NCBI GenBank assembly: GCA_039881145.1
Contig: JAYKKI010000074.1
Location: forward strand, 9,340,501 to 9,404,500
Reading direction: 5' to 3'
Source: Druceiella hillmani
Lineage: Eukaryota > Arthropoda > Insecta > Lepidoptera > Hepialidae
DNA length: 64,000 bases
Below the pieces are notes generated by a model, which saw only the letters and a program-made list of their open reading frames with translations, did no database searches and was not told where the DNA came from. How positions within the stretch are numbered: the first letter of the stretch is position 1; every line of letters begins with the position of its first letter. Below, piece after piece: positions 1 through 11,503 of this stretch. The position numbers and the translations under genes are program-made.

Positions 1-103
1 AACACAAGGAAACTCTTTGCACTTATTAACATTGTTCGATGGAAAAATTACATCTTTACACATTCTTTCACATGTGTATGTACATATATACACATGTAAG
101 GTG

Positions 104-205
<102 letters not shown>

Positions 206-599
206 AATGTATTTCGGTTACTTTTTACAATATTTAAGTTCAGAGTTTTAGGTGATTGTATTTATTATTTCATAGGAACTATAGGTTACTTAAAATAGCG
301 TTTGGTGAAAAATGAATAAAACCACATTTTAACGCAAATAAATCTTCGCAATCATCATCGGGAAAATTATTTTATTTCCTTAACATTAATTTAGTAAAAC
401 TCTAAAATTTTCTGGAAATTAACTTTATTTCACTAAATTGGCAGACATTTTACACAAAGCCTCATTACATAATTTATTTACCTTGACTTGCATAATTTTT
501 AATTGAGACATGATTCTTATTCGGGCATATAAATGTCCTAGTCTGCTATGAAAATATTTAACACCAGTATTACAGTAAACTGAAATGTTACACCTGTCA

Positions 600-1440
600 C
601 TGACAGTTGCAAGATACAATTTGAAAAGTTTCACAATGGATCCGTGTTTAGCAAAAACTCTAAACAAGTCCACCCACGCGCGATGATGTCAGCCCCATAT
701 AATTTATGAACAAATTTGCGACAGACGACGACGGGGAAATAGCGAACGTCCAAGCGTAAGGGATTAAGGATTCGCTCTTTAACTTCAGTGTAAAAATCTA
801 AAAATTTTCATTTCGTGCAGCTAGTTGGGTCAATTTACATGTACTTTTCCTAAACCACATCCAGACTGTTCTGATTTACCGTTATTTTCTCATTCATTAA
901 AAACTTAGATTGACCCATAAATCAGCATAAATTTACGGAGAACGAAAGTGAACAGTTTTCGCAATTTGGCGTCGAAACTGCTTATCCTTCCGGTCATCTT
1001 AACGAGAGTGGCACATCAGGTTAATCCCAAAACAAACTCGCAAATTTGTGATATCTAATCGAGCCGCTGTGGGCTATTTTATTAAAGTAAGATTAGCCTT
1101 GATAGTTTTGAGCTCGGGATACGAGTAATTTAATAAATTTTATTCACAGGTTGTACTGTTTTTCTTAAAAGGTATTTATCTCCTTTGAAAGACACGTCGG
1201 TTACTGAGTTTGTATTCGGAATTCTCCCACCATTTTGTATTTTGGAGACTTTTCTAATGATAAACCGTTTTATCTCAAATTAAACAAGAACCTTTGTAGC
1301 ACCCAAGCAGCCCGGAATTCCAAAGTGACATAGATATATAAAAAAAACTTTATTTTGCAGCTACTAATATATCAATTACTGAATACAATATTTAATTTAA
1401 ATAAATTGCGAGGACACTGATATCTCCGCGTATTTGAATC
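600..1440 (+). repeat. Block A, first copy of a three-copy duplicated segment
   Basis: This stretch aligns collinearly with 20545-21215 and 31200-31880. Shared landmarks, in order: the GTTTAGCAAAA / GTTTAGTAAAA stretch with an ACGCGCG core (about 645-685), an AGCGAACG-like GC-rich patch, then ATCAGCATAAATTTACGG followed by GAAACTGCTTATCCTT (about 923-990), GGGCTATTTTATTAAAG (about 1072) and CCTTTGAAAGACACGTCGG (about 1182). The segment is richer in GC than its surroundings. Stops occur in the frame that is open in the second copy, so it is not clearly coding. It may be a promoter/enhancer or contain short exons; I cannot tell which. Confidence 0.75.
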
Positions 1441-1779
1441 TGCCCAGCCCGCGTAATCCAATTGTTCATACTCTGTAATCATCTTTCGGATTCACATAAT
1501 TCAAATGTTATTTATGCAGAAATAAAAAAATAAATTAATGAAGATAATTATTTTTTGTCACTTTTTAATTTTAAATCAACGTTTCCTAGATGATTACCTT
1601 ATGTATTGCACATCGTACCTAGTGTGCTTCATTTCATTTTAGTTCAAAAATAAACTCTAAGAGGCCCACATTTAAGTACATAAATATATACAATTTCAAA
1701 ATTCTAACTCCAGCAGCAAATAATCCATAATTGTTTGTATCTAAATTAGTTGATGAATCTTTAAAAGAAAATATGTCTA

Positions 1780-2330
1780 AATGAAGAAAAAGTTATGGAA
1801 GTGAGAAATATGGCTTACCGTCATATAAATATACTACAATGTATGCCTGTACGAACTTGGCCAGCACCATACTGTTAAAAATATGACAAATTCATATTTA
1901 ACAGAAACATGAGAGTGCTTTAGAAAAAGATGGCGAAATATGGTTTTGAGAAAATTAGTGGCATATATCAAAGAGGAGACTTGGTGAAAAATGTACGTCT
2001 TTGTCGTCTTTGTCGCTTACTTATACTGTATTACCAGACTGATATTTTAATAATATAGTAATATTATAACATTGAGTAGAGTAATGAAATTTTAATCCCA
2101 ATATTTGTCGATATTTTATGTATTAATCCTAAAAAACCCGCAATCGGTACGATCTTAAAGCCATTTTCGGCACTATTGATCTTCGTTGTGGCATGGAAGG
2201 GGCATATTTTTAATAAGAAATAAAATTTATTTGCGAAATCAATCTATGTATTTTATTATTATATACGATATCAAAATAATACAGATTTAAATCACATTTA
2301 TATCTCAAAAAATAAGCAAAGTAAAAGTCT
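1780..2330 (+). repeat. Block A distal part, first copy, with decayed core promoter
   Basis: Positions 1782-1890 (GAAGAAAAAGTTATG, then a CATATAAATATAC patch) resemble 24735-24830 and 32130-32215. Positions 2085-2180 (TTTTAATCCCAATATTTGTCG, then ACCCGCAATCGG) resemble 25505-25575. Positions 2268-2298 match the TATA and initiator region of the other two copies, but the TATA has decayed to ATATCAAAAT; the TCACAT initiator-like hexamer is kept at 2292. The order of landmarks is the same as in the other copies. The stretch 1441-1779 between the two parts aligns only weakly. Confidence 0.6.
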
Positions 2331-3951
2331 GGATTTCGCGTGGAAGTTTCCGTGCTGCATTTTAAGTATAATTATATTACAAAACACTACTAAATTCCTA
2401 GTAAAATAAATGTAAATAATACCTGGTATAGTTAAATAGGGCGATTTATATATTATCGTGAATATCTGAAAAACTATGAAATCTAGAATCATGGTTATAA
2501 TTTTATTGCAAATTTTCGTAGGCCTGTGAGAACCGTGCTTTTCATAATTTTAAGTATAGCAGTTTCGAAAAGAAGGAGGGTACATAGTTTTGTTGCATTA
2601 CCTAAATTACCTAAATTTATAAAAATCTATTGAGACCTCTAAATCTAGACCCATTCAAGCGGTACCTCACAGTAAATAGGAAGTTTCAAAACAATCATCC
2701 CACTGCTTAATTTGCTATCCTTTCCCCTAAAATTGCCATATGGATATTTTAAATGTTAGCTCTAAGATATATGTGAGTTAAAATTCTTTATTATTATGGA
2801 AAATCTCAAAGATCTATATTAACAATTTCTGAGAAAAATGTCAGGTCATGTTATAGAACTTAGAGTTCTGTTTTGGCTTCGGGAGTTCGAAACCCTAAAA
2901 ATGGTGCATGGCTCCCACACGTCTCAGAAATGAAAGTTACATTGAAAAGAAAATATTAAGGTAATTGCGCATTAATGAAAGAGCATTTTGTTATAAGAAA
3001 ATATTCATTATTATTAAATAATGCCTGTACAATTCATTGACACCTATAAACATTACCATTTGTATCAATTATATTATTAAATAAGTTTTGTTATTATTTC
3101 AATTTTCTTTAATTTCTACAATTATCAGTCGGTAAAGAAAAAAAATAATACTATTTTTACCAATATTATTAACACATAAACATTAATAAATGATTTTCTA
3201 CGGCTGAAAGCATAACGAAAAGTAAAACAAGCTAGACTAATCTTATTGGTTAACTGTTATCTGCGGACGCGCTGAGTACCTAGCAGCGAAGGAAGAGGAG
3301 CTCTCTTAACCATCTAAGTGTTCCCATTTTTGTTACGGTCTCAAATCTTGACATACAAAATTATATTACTGCGGCAAACCAATTGTGACTTCGAGAATAT
3401 TTTACATTTTATGAGTCTAATATTACTTAAAATAGGTAATATTAAGAGGAAATTTTAGATCACAGAATAATTCCATTTTTGTAATAATGATCCTCTTCTG
3501 TTCAAGTAACAGTATTTGTTGTAGATGACTGAAAACCTAAATATACATTCACGTGTGACATAATTCTAAATTATTATTTTTTAATTTTTTTTAATTACAG
3601 TAAAATTTAACAAAATATCAATTAATTTTTTTTACTGTTTTATAAACTATAAAAATAACATTTATATGCTATAAATATAACAAATTCTAAAGCCTTTAGA
3701 TATTTAGTCTCACTATATCTAGGATTACAAAGTTAAGATTTTTTTTCTAATCCTTTTCTAAACGATAAATTAAATAGGCTTTAATATTATAGTTTTACAG
3801 CTATCCGCTATGCTCAAATCCGATCAGCAAGGAACAATAGCAAAAAAAATCACATATGTATAATACGAATGTCAATTTAATAAAATCTTTCGTTATCTGA
3901 AAGTGTCAAATAACGCTCTTTGCAAAATAAGTATATATAAATTAAAATATG
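2331..3951. other. AT-rich interval without recognised content
   Basis: Homopolymer-rich, AT-rich sequence with one short minus-strand open frame (2298-2492) of low-complexity, hydrophobic composition that I do not believe. No tRNA, TE protein or repeat was recognised here. Confidence 0.6.
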
Positions 3952-4239
3952 CTATTTACACACTATTTTGATGAAGTTTATTTCCGACTCGCTCCCAAGA
4001 GGTCGGTAGTATCGATGTATATTGCAAAGTAAAGAATAGCCAATGTGTTCCACCCACTCGGAAAGCATCCGTTGTTGACCGAAGTAACTGTATTGACCTA
4101 GCAAGTGGTCAGTATCTGTGAAGCCGTTTGTTTTAGTTAGTATTTCGTGTGCATCAATGCTTAATGTCAGGAAGAAACGGTAACTTGTAACCCTATTAAT
4201 GAACACGGAATGTAGATTGAAGTTTAACTTTAATAACAA
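3952..4239 (-). CDS. Hypothetical 95-aa ORF in block D
   Basis: An open frame of 95 codons on the minus strand. It is unusual here because its codons are mixed rather than AT-driven; it includes stretches such as EWVEHIGYSLLCNIHRYY and RPLGSESEINF. It lies at the same place, relative to the conserved D block (4290-4510), as the ORF at 26991-27173 does to the second D block. Weak protein similarity can be drawn between LTKTNGFTDTDH here and PTRKAHRVAETDE there. No domain or signal peptide is recognised and the start is uncertain (the listed start is ATT or another non-ATG codon). It could be an internal exon, a gene relic, or a chance frame. Confidence 0.3.
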   Translation of the reverse strand: MLLKLNFNLHSVFINRVTSYRFFLTLSIDAHEILTKTNGFTDTDHLLGQYSYFGQQRMLSEWVEHIGYSLLCNIHRYYRPLGSESEINFIKIVCK

Positions 4240-4289
4240 TACAAATATTTTCTCAAAATTTTACCTTAATTTTATTTAACCTATAAATT

Positions 4290-4510
4290 CCATAATTTAT
4301 ATTTTTGATCTAAACTGAAAAATATGTGGAAACATATGTGGAAACTGAGAGTTGATATAAGAAAATTAGTTGCTTTGGTTCTCTGAAAGAGTTGTTAATA
4401 ATAAATTATCACGTTGTATCACAATAAATTATCACGTTGTATCACAGTAACTTACGGAAAGTGTTAACTCAAAGGAGGCGAAAGACGACATGTATTTAAT
4501 TTATCCTTGC
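4290..4510 (-). repeat. Block D, first copy, with an embedded 23-bp tandem repeat
   Basis: Aligns with 27170-27340: shared TTCTCTGAAAGAGTT / TTCTCTGAGAGTTTT, AAATTATCAC, GGAAAGTGTTA and GGCGAAAGACGACATGTAT landmarks in the same order. Within it, a roughly 23-bp unit (AATAAATTATCACGTTGTAT and on) is repeated head to tail at about 4402-4447; the second D copy has only one. It lies immediately 5' of the minus-strand ORF at 3952-4239. Confidence 0.65.
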
Positions 4511-4742
4511 GTGGCTTGTTGTTAAAGCGATTAAGGAAAATTTGTGTATTGTCCTTAAAATGTTATAATATATATTTATTTAATCGCTTATATTTATCGG
4601 AAAATGACAGGTAACCTATTCGTAATAATAAAAATTAATGGGTTAACTAAATAAAAGTTAAGAAGACGTACATTACACATGAACACAACAAACTATAAAA
4701 CATAACGACGACATATTTTGACACATTTATTTTGACTTATTA

Positions 4743-6398
4743 TAAATTAATCACTGCAATAATGACTGCAGTGACGTAGATGTACCATTAGATCACGAAA
4801 TTGATGTTGACGAGATAAATGAAGATAACGATAATGATGATCTGCCAGTTGATGATGCATCTTCCGATGATGAAGTTCCATTGGCAAAATACCGGAACTA
4901 TTTCGGAAAAAATCGGAGGTTGAGATGACCAACAATCTCAACCTCCGGTTTCGCGATCAAGGACTTTGCAACACAACATCGTTCAACAACCTTCAGGATT
5001 GAAAAGGAATTTCAGAGATGTTTTGAACAGAAATACAATACCATCCAATTAATGGCAGTTATTTTTTACTGCTGATATGTTAGAATAAATCGTAAAGCAC
5101 ACTAACGAAAAAAGACCTCGACGTAATCAAGCTAAAGGCTTTTATCGGTATGTTGTACTATACCGCAATTTTCAAAGAGAACTACACACATTGCACATGA
5201 TGGTACAGCACAGATGGTAAAGGAAGCGAGATTTATCGCTGTGTAATGAGCAAAAACAGGTTCGAAACACTGCTGATTTGCCTTCGTTTTTATGATGCGA
5301 GCACCAGATATGAACGCCGTAGCACTGATAAAGCTGCACTTATATCTCAGCTGTTTGATAAGCTGATACAAAACTGTAAAGAAGTTTGTTCAATATGCAA
5401 TTACGCTTGTATTGACGAGATGTTTGTGGCTTTCCGTGGGAGGTGCAGCTTCAAAATGTACACGCCGAAAAAAGCCAACAAATATGGGTTAAAAGTTATG
5501 TGCATAACTGACGCCAAACGGATACCTCGTGTATGGCTACCTAGATTTGGGAAAAGACTCAGATGGCCAAGGCTTGCCCGTTGAATACCAAAGACTGAAC
5601 AAACCCACGCAAGCAGTTTTGAGATTGGTTGCGTCGATTGAAGGAACCCACAGAAATGTTACGACTGATAACTGGTTTACTTCTGTGAAGCTGATGAACC
5701 TTAAGCAAAACCAGCTGACACTTGTGGGTACCCTTAAAAAAATAAAAGGGAAGTACCTCTTCAATTTATGCCTGGCCGTCATCGGGACGTTGACTCTTCA
5801 ATTTTTGGATTCACGTCAGATGCAACATTGTTATCTTTTGTACCAAAGCAAAACAAATCCGTGCTTGTTCTCTCCAGCATGCATAACTCACCAACCATCG
5901 ATCCACAAAAGGAAAAGCCAGAAATTATAACTTTTTATAATAGCACCAAAAGTGGTGTCGATACGAAATGTGCCATTTACTCAACTTCACGACGCACACA
6001 GCGCTGGCCTATGGTTGTCTTCTATAGAATGCTGAATGTATCTGCAGTAAATGCATACATCATCAGCAGCATGAACCAATCTCAGAGAAAGGTGCCCAGA
6101 CTGAATTTCATGAAACGATTGGCTGAAGATCTTATCAAACCCCATTTAAGACGTCGAGCGAACCAGTTTGGATTGCAAAGGGAACTTCAGAGCGCTATTC
6201 GCCGGGTTCTCAAAATAGAAGAAGAACGCAGGACATCTTCGGCAGACAGCTCTGACAAATTAGAAACGCGTAAAACTTGCTCAACTTGTGCCTCAAAAAA
6301 AAAAGGGTAAAACATTTCATTTGTGTTTTCAGTGCAAAAATCCAATTTGCGTTGAATATTCCCAAAAAATGTGTGTTGGCTGCAACGAGAAATTGTAA
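4743..6398 (+). pseudogene. piggyBac-family transposase, inactivated
   Basis: Cut-and-paste transposase of the piggyBac superfamily. The reading frame starts with an acidic Asp/Glu-rich N-terminus (about 4764-4925), passes through WQLFFTADMLE (about 5053-5086) and AFIGMLYYTAIFKENYTHC (about 5138-5195), and reaches the DDE-like core. All three catalytic aspartates are visible: CIDEMFVAFRG (about 5410), TTDNWFTSVKL (about 5663) and STKSGVDTKCA (about 5943). A C-terminal Cys-rich zinc finger follows (TCSTCASKK, then CFQCKNPICVE and MCVGCNEKL) and ends at TAA 6396-6398. It is dead: no usable ATG in the proper frame, a TGA at 4926, TAA after DMLE (about 5086), a TGA after HCT (about 5198), frame changes near 5520-5530 and 5760-5770, and a shift in the A-run at 6294-6304. 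The family is certain; activity is excluded. Confidence 0.95.
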
Positions 6399-6797
6399 AT
6401 GTTAGGGGGCTGTAATTTTGTAATGATTGTGATTTAATTGTGCCAATGATAGTTTTATATAAGAGGTTATATATTTAATTTACTAAAAATAATTAAAAAT
6501 AAGTAGTCCCATTGATTATTATTATTGCTTAGATCTCACCTTAATTAGAAAACCTACAATTTGTAAAAATATTTGTAAGTCAACTTTTATTAATAGTAAT
6601 AAGAAGTAAGAAGTGTTAATTTGAAGAGTTTATTGAAACAATTTAAAATAAAAACAACTGAAGAAAGTGATGTAGTTTACATTTTTGCCAATTTATGATT
6701 GTTTAACCTTCATAATAGTACTTATATGTAACCCGTCACCATGACCGACGTTAGGTGGATGTGTTACTAGAATACATGTTAGGTGGCTAAGGGTTAA
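4743..6797 (+). mobile_element. piggyBac element with right-end TTAA
   Basis: After the zinc finger an AT-rich 3' region runs to a plausible right end: GTTAGGTGGCTAAGGGTTAA finishing at 6797. The last four bases (6794-6797) are TTAA, the piggyBac target site, preceded by AGGG as expected for a CCCT-type terminal repeat. A nearby imperfect subterminal repeat, GTTAGGTGGATG, is at about 6750. The left terminal repeat was not found between 4510 and 4743, so the left boundary is open. Only about 230 bp separate block D from the coding remnant. Confidence 0.75.
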
Positions 6798-6880
6798 AAT
6801 AAATTGGTCACCAAAGGAATCTCAAAAAAATGCACATGCTAACTAGAAATTCATTATAGCTTGATTTCTGTTTACGAGTA

Positions 6881-6960
6881 ACTGAAACTACGTGATGTAG
6901 TACTATTTCTGCTTTATTTAAATTCTTAACCACGACGTAGATTTCATTGTATGACAAAAT
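6881..6960 (+). pseudogene. E1: decayed copy of the MKLR-type small secreted-protein exon
   Basis: The frame reads LKLRDVVLFLLYLNS, then a stop, then PRRRFHCMTKF. It matches the N-terminus of the intact ORF at 10073-10255 (MKLRAVVLFLLSLSFLPRPR) and the copy at 14514-14640. The start codon is CTG instead of ATG and a TAA interrupts it after 15 codons, so this copy cannot make the protein. It lies directly downstream of the right piggyBac end. Confidence 0.55.
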
Positions 6961-9209
6961 TTTCAAATAAGTAATTTGAAGGATTAACTCATAGAAACTT
7001 CAAACAGCATTTAAATATTATAAAAGTCGATAGAGGAAGTGGGGTTTGGGCGGTTTTTTTTACATTTTTACAACCAATTACCCAATTTTTACATTTGTGA
7101 CTTTATGGTATCATGTACAAGTATTTTAGTGATGTAATATATTAAATTGATACTACTCTATGAGGTTATACAATGCAAAGTATTCAGGTGTATGTAGTAA
7201 ATAAAATGCATGTAATTCTTAGTGATATATTATACAATGGTATGGATATCTAATGGTTGGAACAAAGTTATGTAACAAATTATACATATCCCCGATTTTT
7301 TTCTTCTTTTGTAATATGTCTTCTTAAGTATTTGACCGGACTGAAACAATTGAAGTACTTTATATGTTTATATATGTTTTATAGTACTATAATATGTTTA
7401 GAAGATATTCGGTATAGGTGTTGATATTTTTTTTCATTCATTTAATATTTTAATTGGTTCATTTAATATTTTAACGTTGACGGCTCCTATATGTTTGTTT
7501 ACTTATAATATATCTAGGATACTAAATTTATTGCTTTTTTTATTTATGTATAATATATAGGGGATAAAATAAAATTTAATACTCTCCAAGGCCATGTCAC
7601 TGAGACTAACATTGGCAACGCAGGAATTCTTCGTTACAAAATTTAAATATATGTGACTGTTTATTTTTTCACTTTATTGTTCCCTTCTTGACTTCACGAA
7701 CACAGTTTCTGTACATTTTTAATTTATTGTTTATAAATTTGTTTCAATTTTTTCTCATACTTGAAGAAAGTAAGTCCAACTTAAGCTGAGTCTGTTCGTT
7801 TAAACAGAATAGGTTGAATAATACCTTTTATAATTTGGGAGAACTTCTATAATAAGGAGTATTTTACGATTTTCTGCCATGTATAGCATACATATTAAAT
7901 TCGTCCGCCATTTTAATTTCACTAATAGTAATTTCTACATATAGAATCAGACTAAAAGGAACAATATTTGTCGCTATTTTCATGCTCCCATCTTAAATTT
8001 TTAGAGTTTCGTAAAAGGAAAGAAAACCGAATTTTTTATAAGGACCCTGTCTGCCTGTCACAGACGTTTCTCTCAAAAACGGCTTGATATAGAAACTTGG
8101 AATGTAACATATTAACTCGCACATACCTCTATAACTAACTTAAAAACATATTTATATGGTAATTTTAGAGGTAGAGAAGAAAATTAAACCCTGGAATTTT
8201 TTTAAATTCAATGTGTGATATTATCTCACATAGTTAGCTTCAAGGCTATTTACGTACATATTATAAATACACTATATTATTACAAAAATCTTAATTTTTC
8301 AAAATTCTTTATTTTAATTCATTATATTCTTATAGGTAAAAGGTCATACTTGATATTTACGCATTCATATAAATAAGAAAGTACCATCACTTGGGTAGCA
8401 GAAAATATAATCGATAGTTTCAGCTGAAATATAGCGTTACTACGCCCATCAAATACATATAAAATAATAGACAAATAATAAATATCCTCCGTTTATAAGT
8501 GGTCGACCTTCCCAAATTTTAATTCTGTCTATTGCAATAATCACTACAAATAAACTCTGAATAATGAAAAATTATCTTTAAAAAATTAATTAAGTGTTCC
8601 TTTGTAAGCGCATTACGTAAAAATTTCCTAAATATTGATGAGTTTATCAATTGTACATAGATCAAGTTTATAATAGTAAAACGAAGTATTATATCCATAC
8701 AACGCTAAGTTCTTTGAAGCCTTATCCGATCTGTTCAAAACACTAGTCGTTAATACTTTGTATGAACTCCGTTATTTGGATAATCTATAAAGTCAAGACT
8801 AAAAAGAGATGATGGAATATGTACAAAATTTATTCTTATATATCGATACAAAACTCTGTATGGTTACGTTCTTTTTTCTAAATATGGGAAGTGGAAATCT
8901 CACTCCTTACAACTAGAAAATTTGTCTTTCTTAACAATATAAGTGATTGGCGCCATAATGTGATATGTTCGTAGATGAAGAAAAGCAATTTTCTACCTCA
9001 CATATCATCGAAATATATACGTAAAAAGTAAATTAATTTAATTTATTACGTATTGAAAAGTAAAGGTTTTATTACAATTATTCTTCTCCCATCGTATAAT
9101 TGGAAGAAATTAAGGTACATTATAACCTAAAACATTTTCTAAATCACATTGAAACCTTCATATACTTTAAAAAATATCTTAAATAATATTCACTTCCACG
9201 TATTTTACC
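6961..9209. other. AT-rich interval with one dispersed-repeat fragment
   Basis: No gene is recognised. At 8035-8110 lies a fragment of a dispersed family: GGACCCTGTCTGCCTGTCACAG, then a hairpin-like CTCAAAAACGGCTTGATATAG. The same family is at 45056-45110, 47785-47880, 54000-54110 and, inverted, 62590-62760. The rest is AT-rich filler. Confidence 0.5.
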
Positions 9210-9621
9210 CACACGCGAGACGCTTGCACAAAGCACCTCTTCAGGGTTATTACTAATACAAAACAGAGTTCTAACCACAAGGTCGGTTACGGATTATCCT
9301 AATGAATGATCCGCAACCAACTTGTAATTAGTTTTTCAGTGTAACCGTAAGAGCCTAATGGCGGGGCGGGTGCACGCCGGGCAAAGTTGTTGTAGTCGGC
9401 GGCATGTGATTGATCAAAATAATTGTGTGTGGGGTCGCTCACTCTGTTGGGGTCCTAATCCGACCCTCGATTGGTACAAATTGATAATTTGAGTGAGCTA
9501 ACGACATCGGAACTTTGCCCATTTAAGTAAGTTTCTTCATTTCAATATGCGAAGAAAATGTTTTGCCCACAGCGCTTTAATTAGGTTTTAAAGGTGTAAT
9601 GGAATTGAGAGGAGTTTCATA
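9210..9621 (+). repeat. Block B, first copy: GC-rich conserved leader
   Basis: Aligns base for base, with few gaps, to 17602-17995. Landmarks: GAGACGCTTGCACAAAGC (9218), TAAGAGCCTAATGGCGGGGCGGG (9349-9371), GGGGTCCTAATCCGACCCTCGATTGGTAC (about 9449-9477) and AACTTTGCCCATTTA (about 9511). The GGGGCGGGTGC motif is a GC-box-like sequence kept in both copies. It leads directly into the ORF at 9622-9897. It may be a promoter or 5' UTR. Confidence 0.7.
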
Positions 9622-9897
9622 TTGACGTTCTTAATTGGACGCAATTACGGATTCGACTATATCGTTGCTCGTCCTATCCACGATGAGGGTGAGGTTTTAG
9701 AACTGGCAGTTTTAATAGTAATTTATCGCATCGAACTACATAACTGTCGTTTATTTCGTGTTAAACATTTTCTGCAACGTAGAGGCGCACAGCACCGTGT
9801 TGGAGTATGCAAGCCAAGAATTGGGTACATGAATGATATCTATTTCAAATATGTTACTAAAGCTATTACTGGTGTGCCTATGAGGTCCATCCATTGA
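9622..9897 (+). CDS. Hypothetical ORF conserved in block B (copy 1)
   Basis: A 91-codon frame whose start is not a clear ATG (ATT or TTG region); upstream it is open back to about 9600. It contains NYGFDYIVARPIHDEGEV, then AVLIVIYRIELHNCRLFRV. The homologous frame at 17990-18257 reads NYRFDCTIARPFHYDGDV and AVVIMCHRFKQDNSYLFRV: identical or similar at FD, ARP, H, G.V, LAV and LFRV, with no indel over about 50 codons although neighbouring DNA is gappy. Substitutions are spread over all three codon positions (roughly equal at 1 and 3, fewer at 2), so selection on protein is only weakly indicated. No known family is recognised; no signal peptide or full-length domain. It could be a terminal exon, since both copies end with a stop within two codons of each other in the alignment. 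Confidence 0.4.
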   Translation: MTFLIGRNYGFDYIVARPIHDEGEVLELAVLIVIYRIELHNCRLFRVKHFLQRRGAQHRVGVCKPRIGYMNDIYFKYVTKAITGVPMRSIH

Positions 9898-10072
9898 TAT
9901 TATACCAACGGACTCCTTACAAATTTTTCTTTTGTGCATTTTCTTTTGCTAACTTAAATAAACTGAACAATATTATGTTGTGTTAATATTACATAAGTAA
10001 ATAAATAACTATTAGCGAATACACAGGTTGCTTCAATATTTGCTAATATTAAATAATAGATAAATTTTTGCG

Positions 10073-10255
10073 TTAGTATAAACGCAGCATATCCCTCGAT
10101 TCCAGTTGGCATACTAGTTTAATGGAGTTAAACATACTATAAGCTTGATTAATCTTTGCTAATAGCCCACCTAAAGATGTTGTAATACAACGACACCTAG
10201 GTCGTGGTAAAAAACTTAAAGATAGTAGAAATAATACTACAGCACGTAGTTTCAT
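10073..10255 (-). CDS. E2: putative small secreted protein, signal-peptide exon
   Basis: A 60-codon ORF with ATG start on the minus strand. Residues 1-20 (MKLRAVVLFLLSLSFLPRPR) look like a classical signal peptide: a positive n-region, an LV/LL hydrophobic core, then a polar break. After it come CRCITTSLGGLLAKINQ and a less convincing tail. About 100 bp of it are roughly 87% identical, by my count, to 14514-14620, and more weakly similar to 6881-6960. The high similarity stops just after GGGCTATTAGCAAAG in both E2 and E3, so the true exon may end near there and the last 20 residues may be read-through into an intron. No family is recognised. Orientation is opposite to E1 and E3. Confidence 0.45.
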   Translation of the reverse strand: MKLRAVVLFLLSLSFLPRPRCRCITTSLGGLLAKINQAYSMFNSIKLVCQLESRDMLRLY

Positions 10256-11043
10256 TTAATTATCAATACTCTAAGTTAAAAGAACTAAATGTTTTGTCAA
10301 GATATGCAAAGTTCCACAGAGTATTTGCAAAAGAAAATATATTTTCTTAATAAATTTACTAATTTCTTCTTACTACTTGCATTGACATTTTGTCTTACTA
10401 TCCTTATAGAAATTGTTTCTTACTATCCATTCAGATCTTTTTTACTGTGAATGTGGAAACTTTTTCTAAATATAGACAGAAAAATTTTCTTATTGTCGTA
10501 ATGTAGTTCTATCTTACAATCCATTTACATTTTTCTCTGACTCGACATGGAATTTTTTTGAAGGAAGATTCTTTTTTTCTCTACGTCTATTAATTTTATA
10601 AATACCTACGAGCAAGAAAAAACATATTATAATTTGTTATGTCTGCCAACTCAGATAAAAACTACTATGTGGAAATAGACAAAAAAGGAAAGGGTATACC
10701 AGATACACTTTAAATAAATTTTGTTTTCAATTTCCGCCTTGGCGGTGATTTTACATGATACAGACGATAACAAATGTTGCCCTTATCTTGAACAGTAAAT
10801 ATGGAAAACTCAGAACGTTTAACTTGTCTAAATAATTATGAGATCATAATGAAACAGTATAGATAAAAAATTGTCCTCGTTAAAGATATTAAAAAGAACT
10901 ATGTTCTAATACATGACACTATAAATATTGTATATTATACGGCAGAATTTGACTATTTTTGGATTTTCCACTCTTAATCTCTTCTGTTTGGGTGCGCTTG
11001 TACTCGCGTTTGGATTAAAAATTAGTAGACTACTATTGAATAA
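10256..11043. other. AT-rich interval without recognised content
   Basis: No coding, RNA or transposon signature seen. Contains pyrimidine-rich stretches (10360-10570) and a short hydrophobic frame at 10928-11158, which is the antisense shadow of the coding remnant listed next. Confidence 0.5.
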
Positions 11044-11503
11044 AGCCTACCCTTCATATTTCTGCAATTCGGTGCCGCGCTCTTCACTAGCGAGTTGGGG
11101 CTTGGTTGATTCCATCATCATTCTTGGTAAAACTAGCTCTAATCTCCACAAGAGCTGACATCTAAATGTTTTCCGTACACACTTGGAATAGTCGATGAAG
11201 TGTGCTTGATCCTTTGCTTCTTGAAGAGCGATCATTCGATCTTAAGAAGTCAATAGGGTAATGGTGGACAACTGGATAGTAATGTTCGGTTTTCTTTCTG
11301 TAAACTTGACGAGGGAAGTCTCTTGACATGGTGTTTGGTGTAATTAGGGTCTCTATTTCTTTCCGTTGGCTGCGTTCGTGTTTCTTTTCTACACGTTCAT
11401 AGTATAAAGTATATTTCATCCACATCACATTATGAAGCCAGAATTTTGAGGAAACTAATTGAGCCTGAAGAGGTTCCTCAAAATTTTCAAAATTTTGAGA
11501 CAC
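11044..11503 (-). pseudogene. Frameshifted coding remnant of an unidentified protein
   Basis: Two overlapping minus-strand frames read as one protein of about 150 aa broken by a single frameshift near 11225-11235. The first part (from 11503) runs through KYTLYYERVEKKHERSQRKE, ITPNTMSRDFPRQVYRKK and EHYYPVVHHYPIDFLRSNDR. The second (to stop at 11047) runs through LQEAKDQAHFIDYSKCVRKT, LLWRLELVLPRMMMESTKPQ and LASEERGTELQKYEG. Codon use and composition are much less AT-driven than the surroundings, and the amino-acid mix looks like an ordinary intracellular protein. I do not recognise the family. No introns or poly(A) tail are evident, so a processed pseudogene is possible but unproven; a genuine exon with a sequencing indel is the alternative. 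Confidence 0.6.

Noticed and set aside
4510..4743. Left terminal repeat of the piggyBac element
   Set aside because: Several TTAA tetramers occur (for example in GTTGTTAAAGCG and GGGTTAACTAA), but none is followed by a sequence matching the right end.
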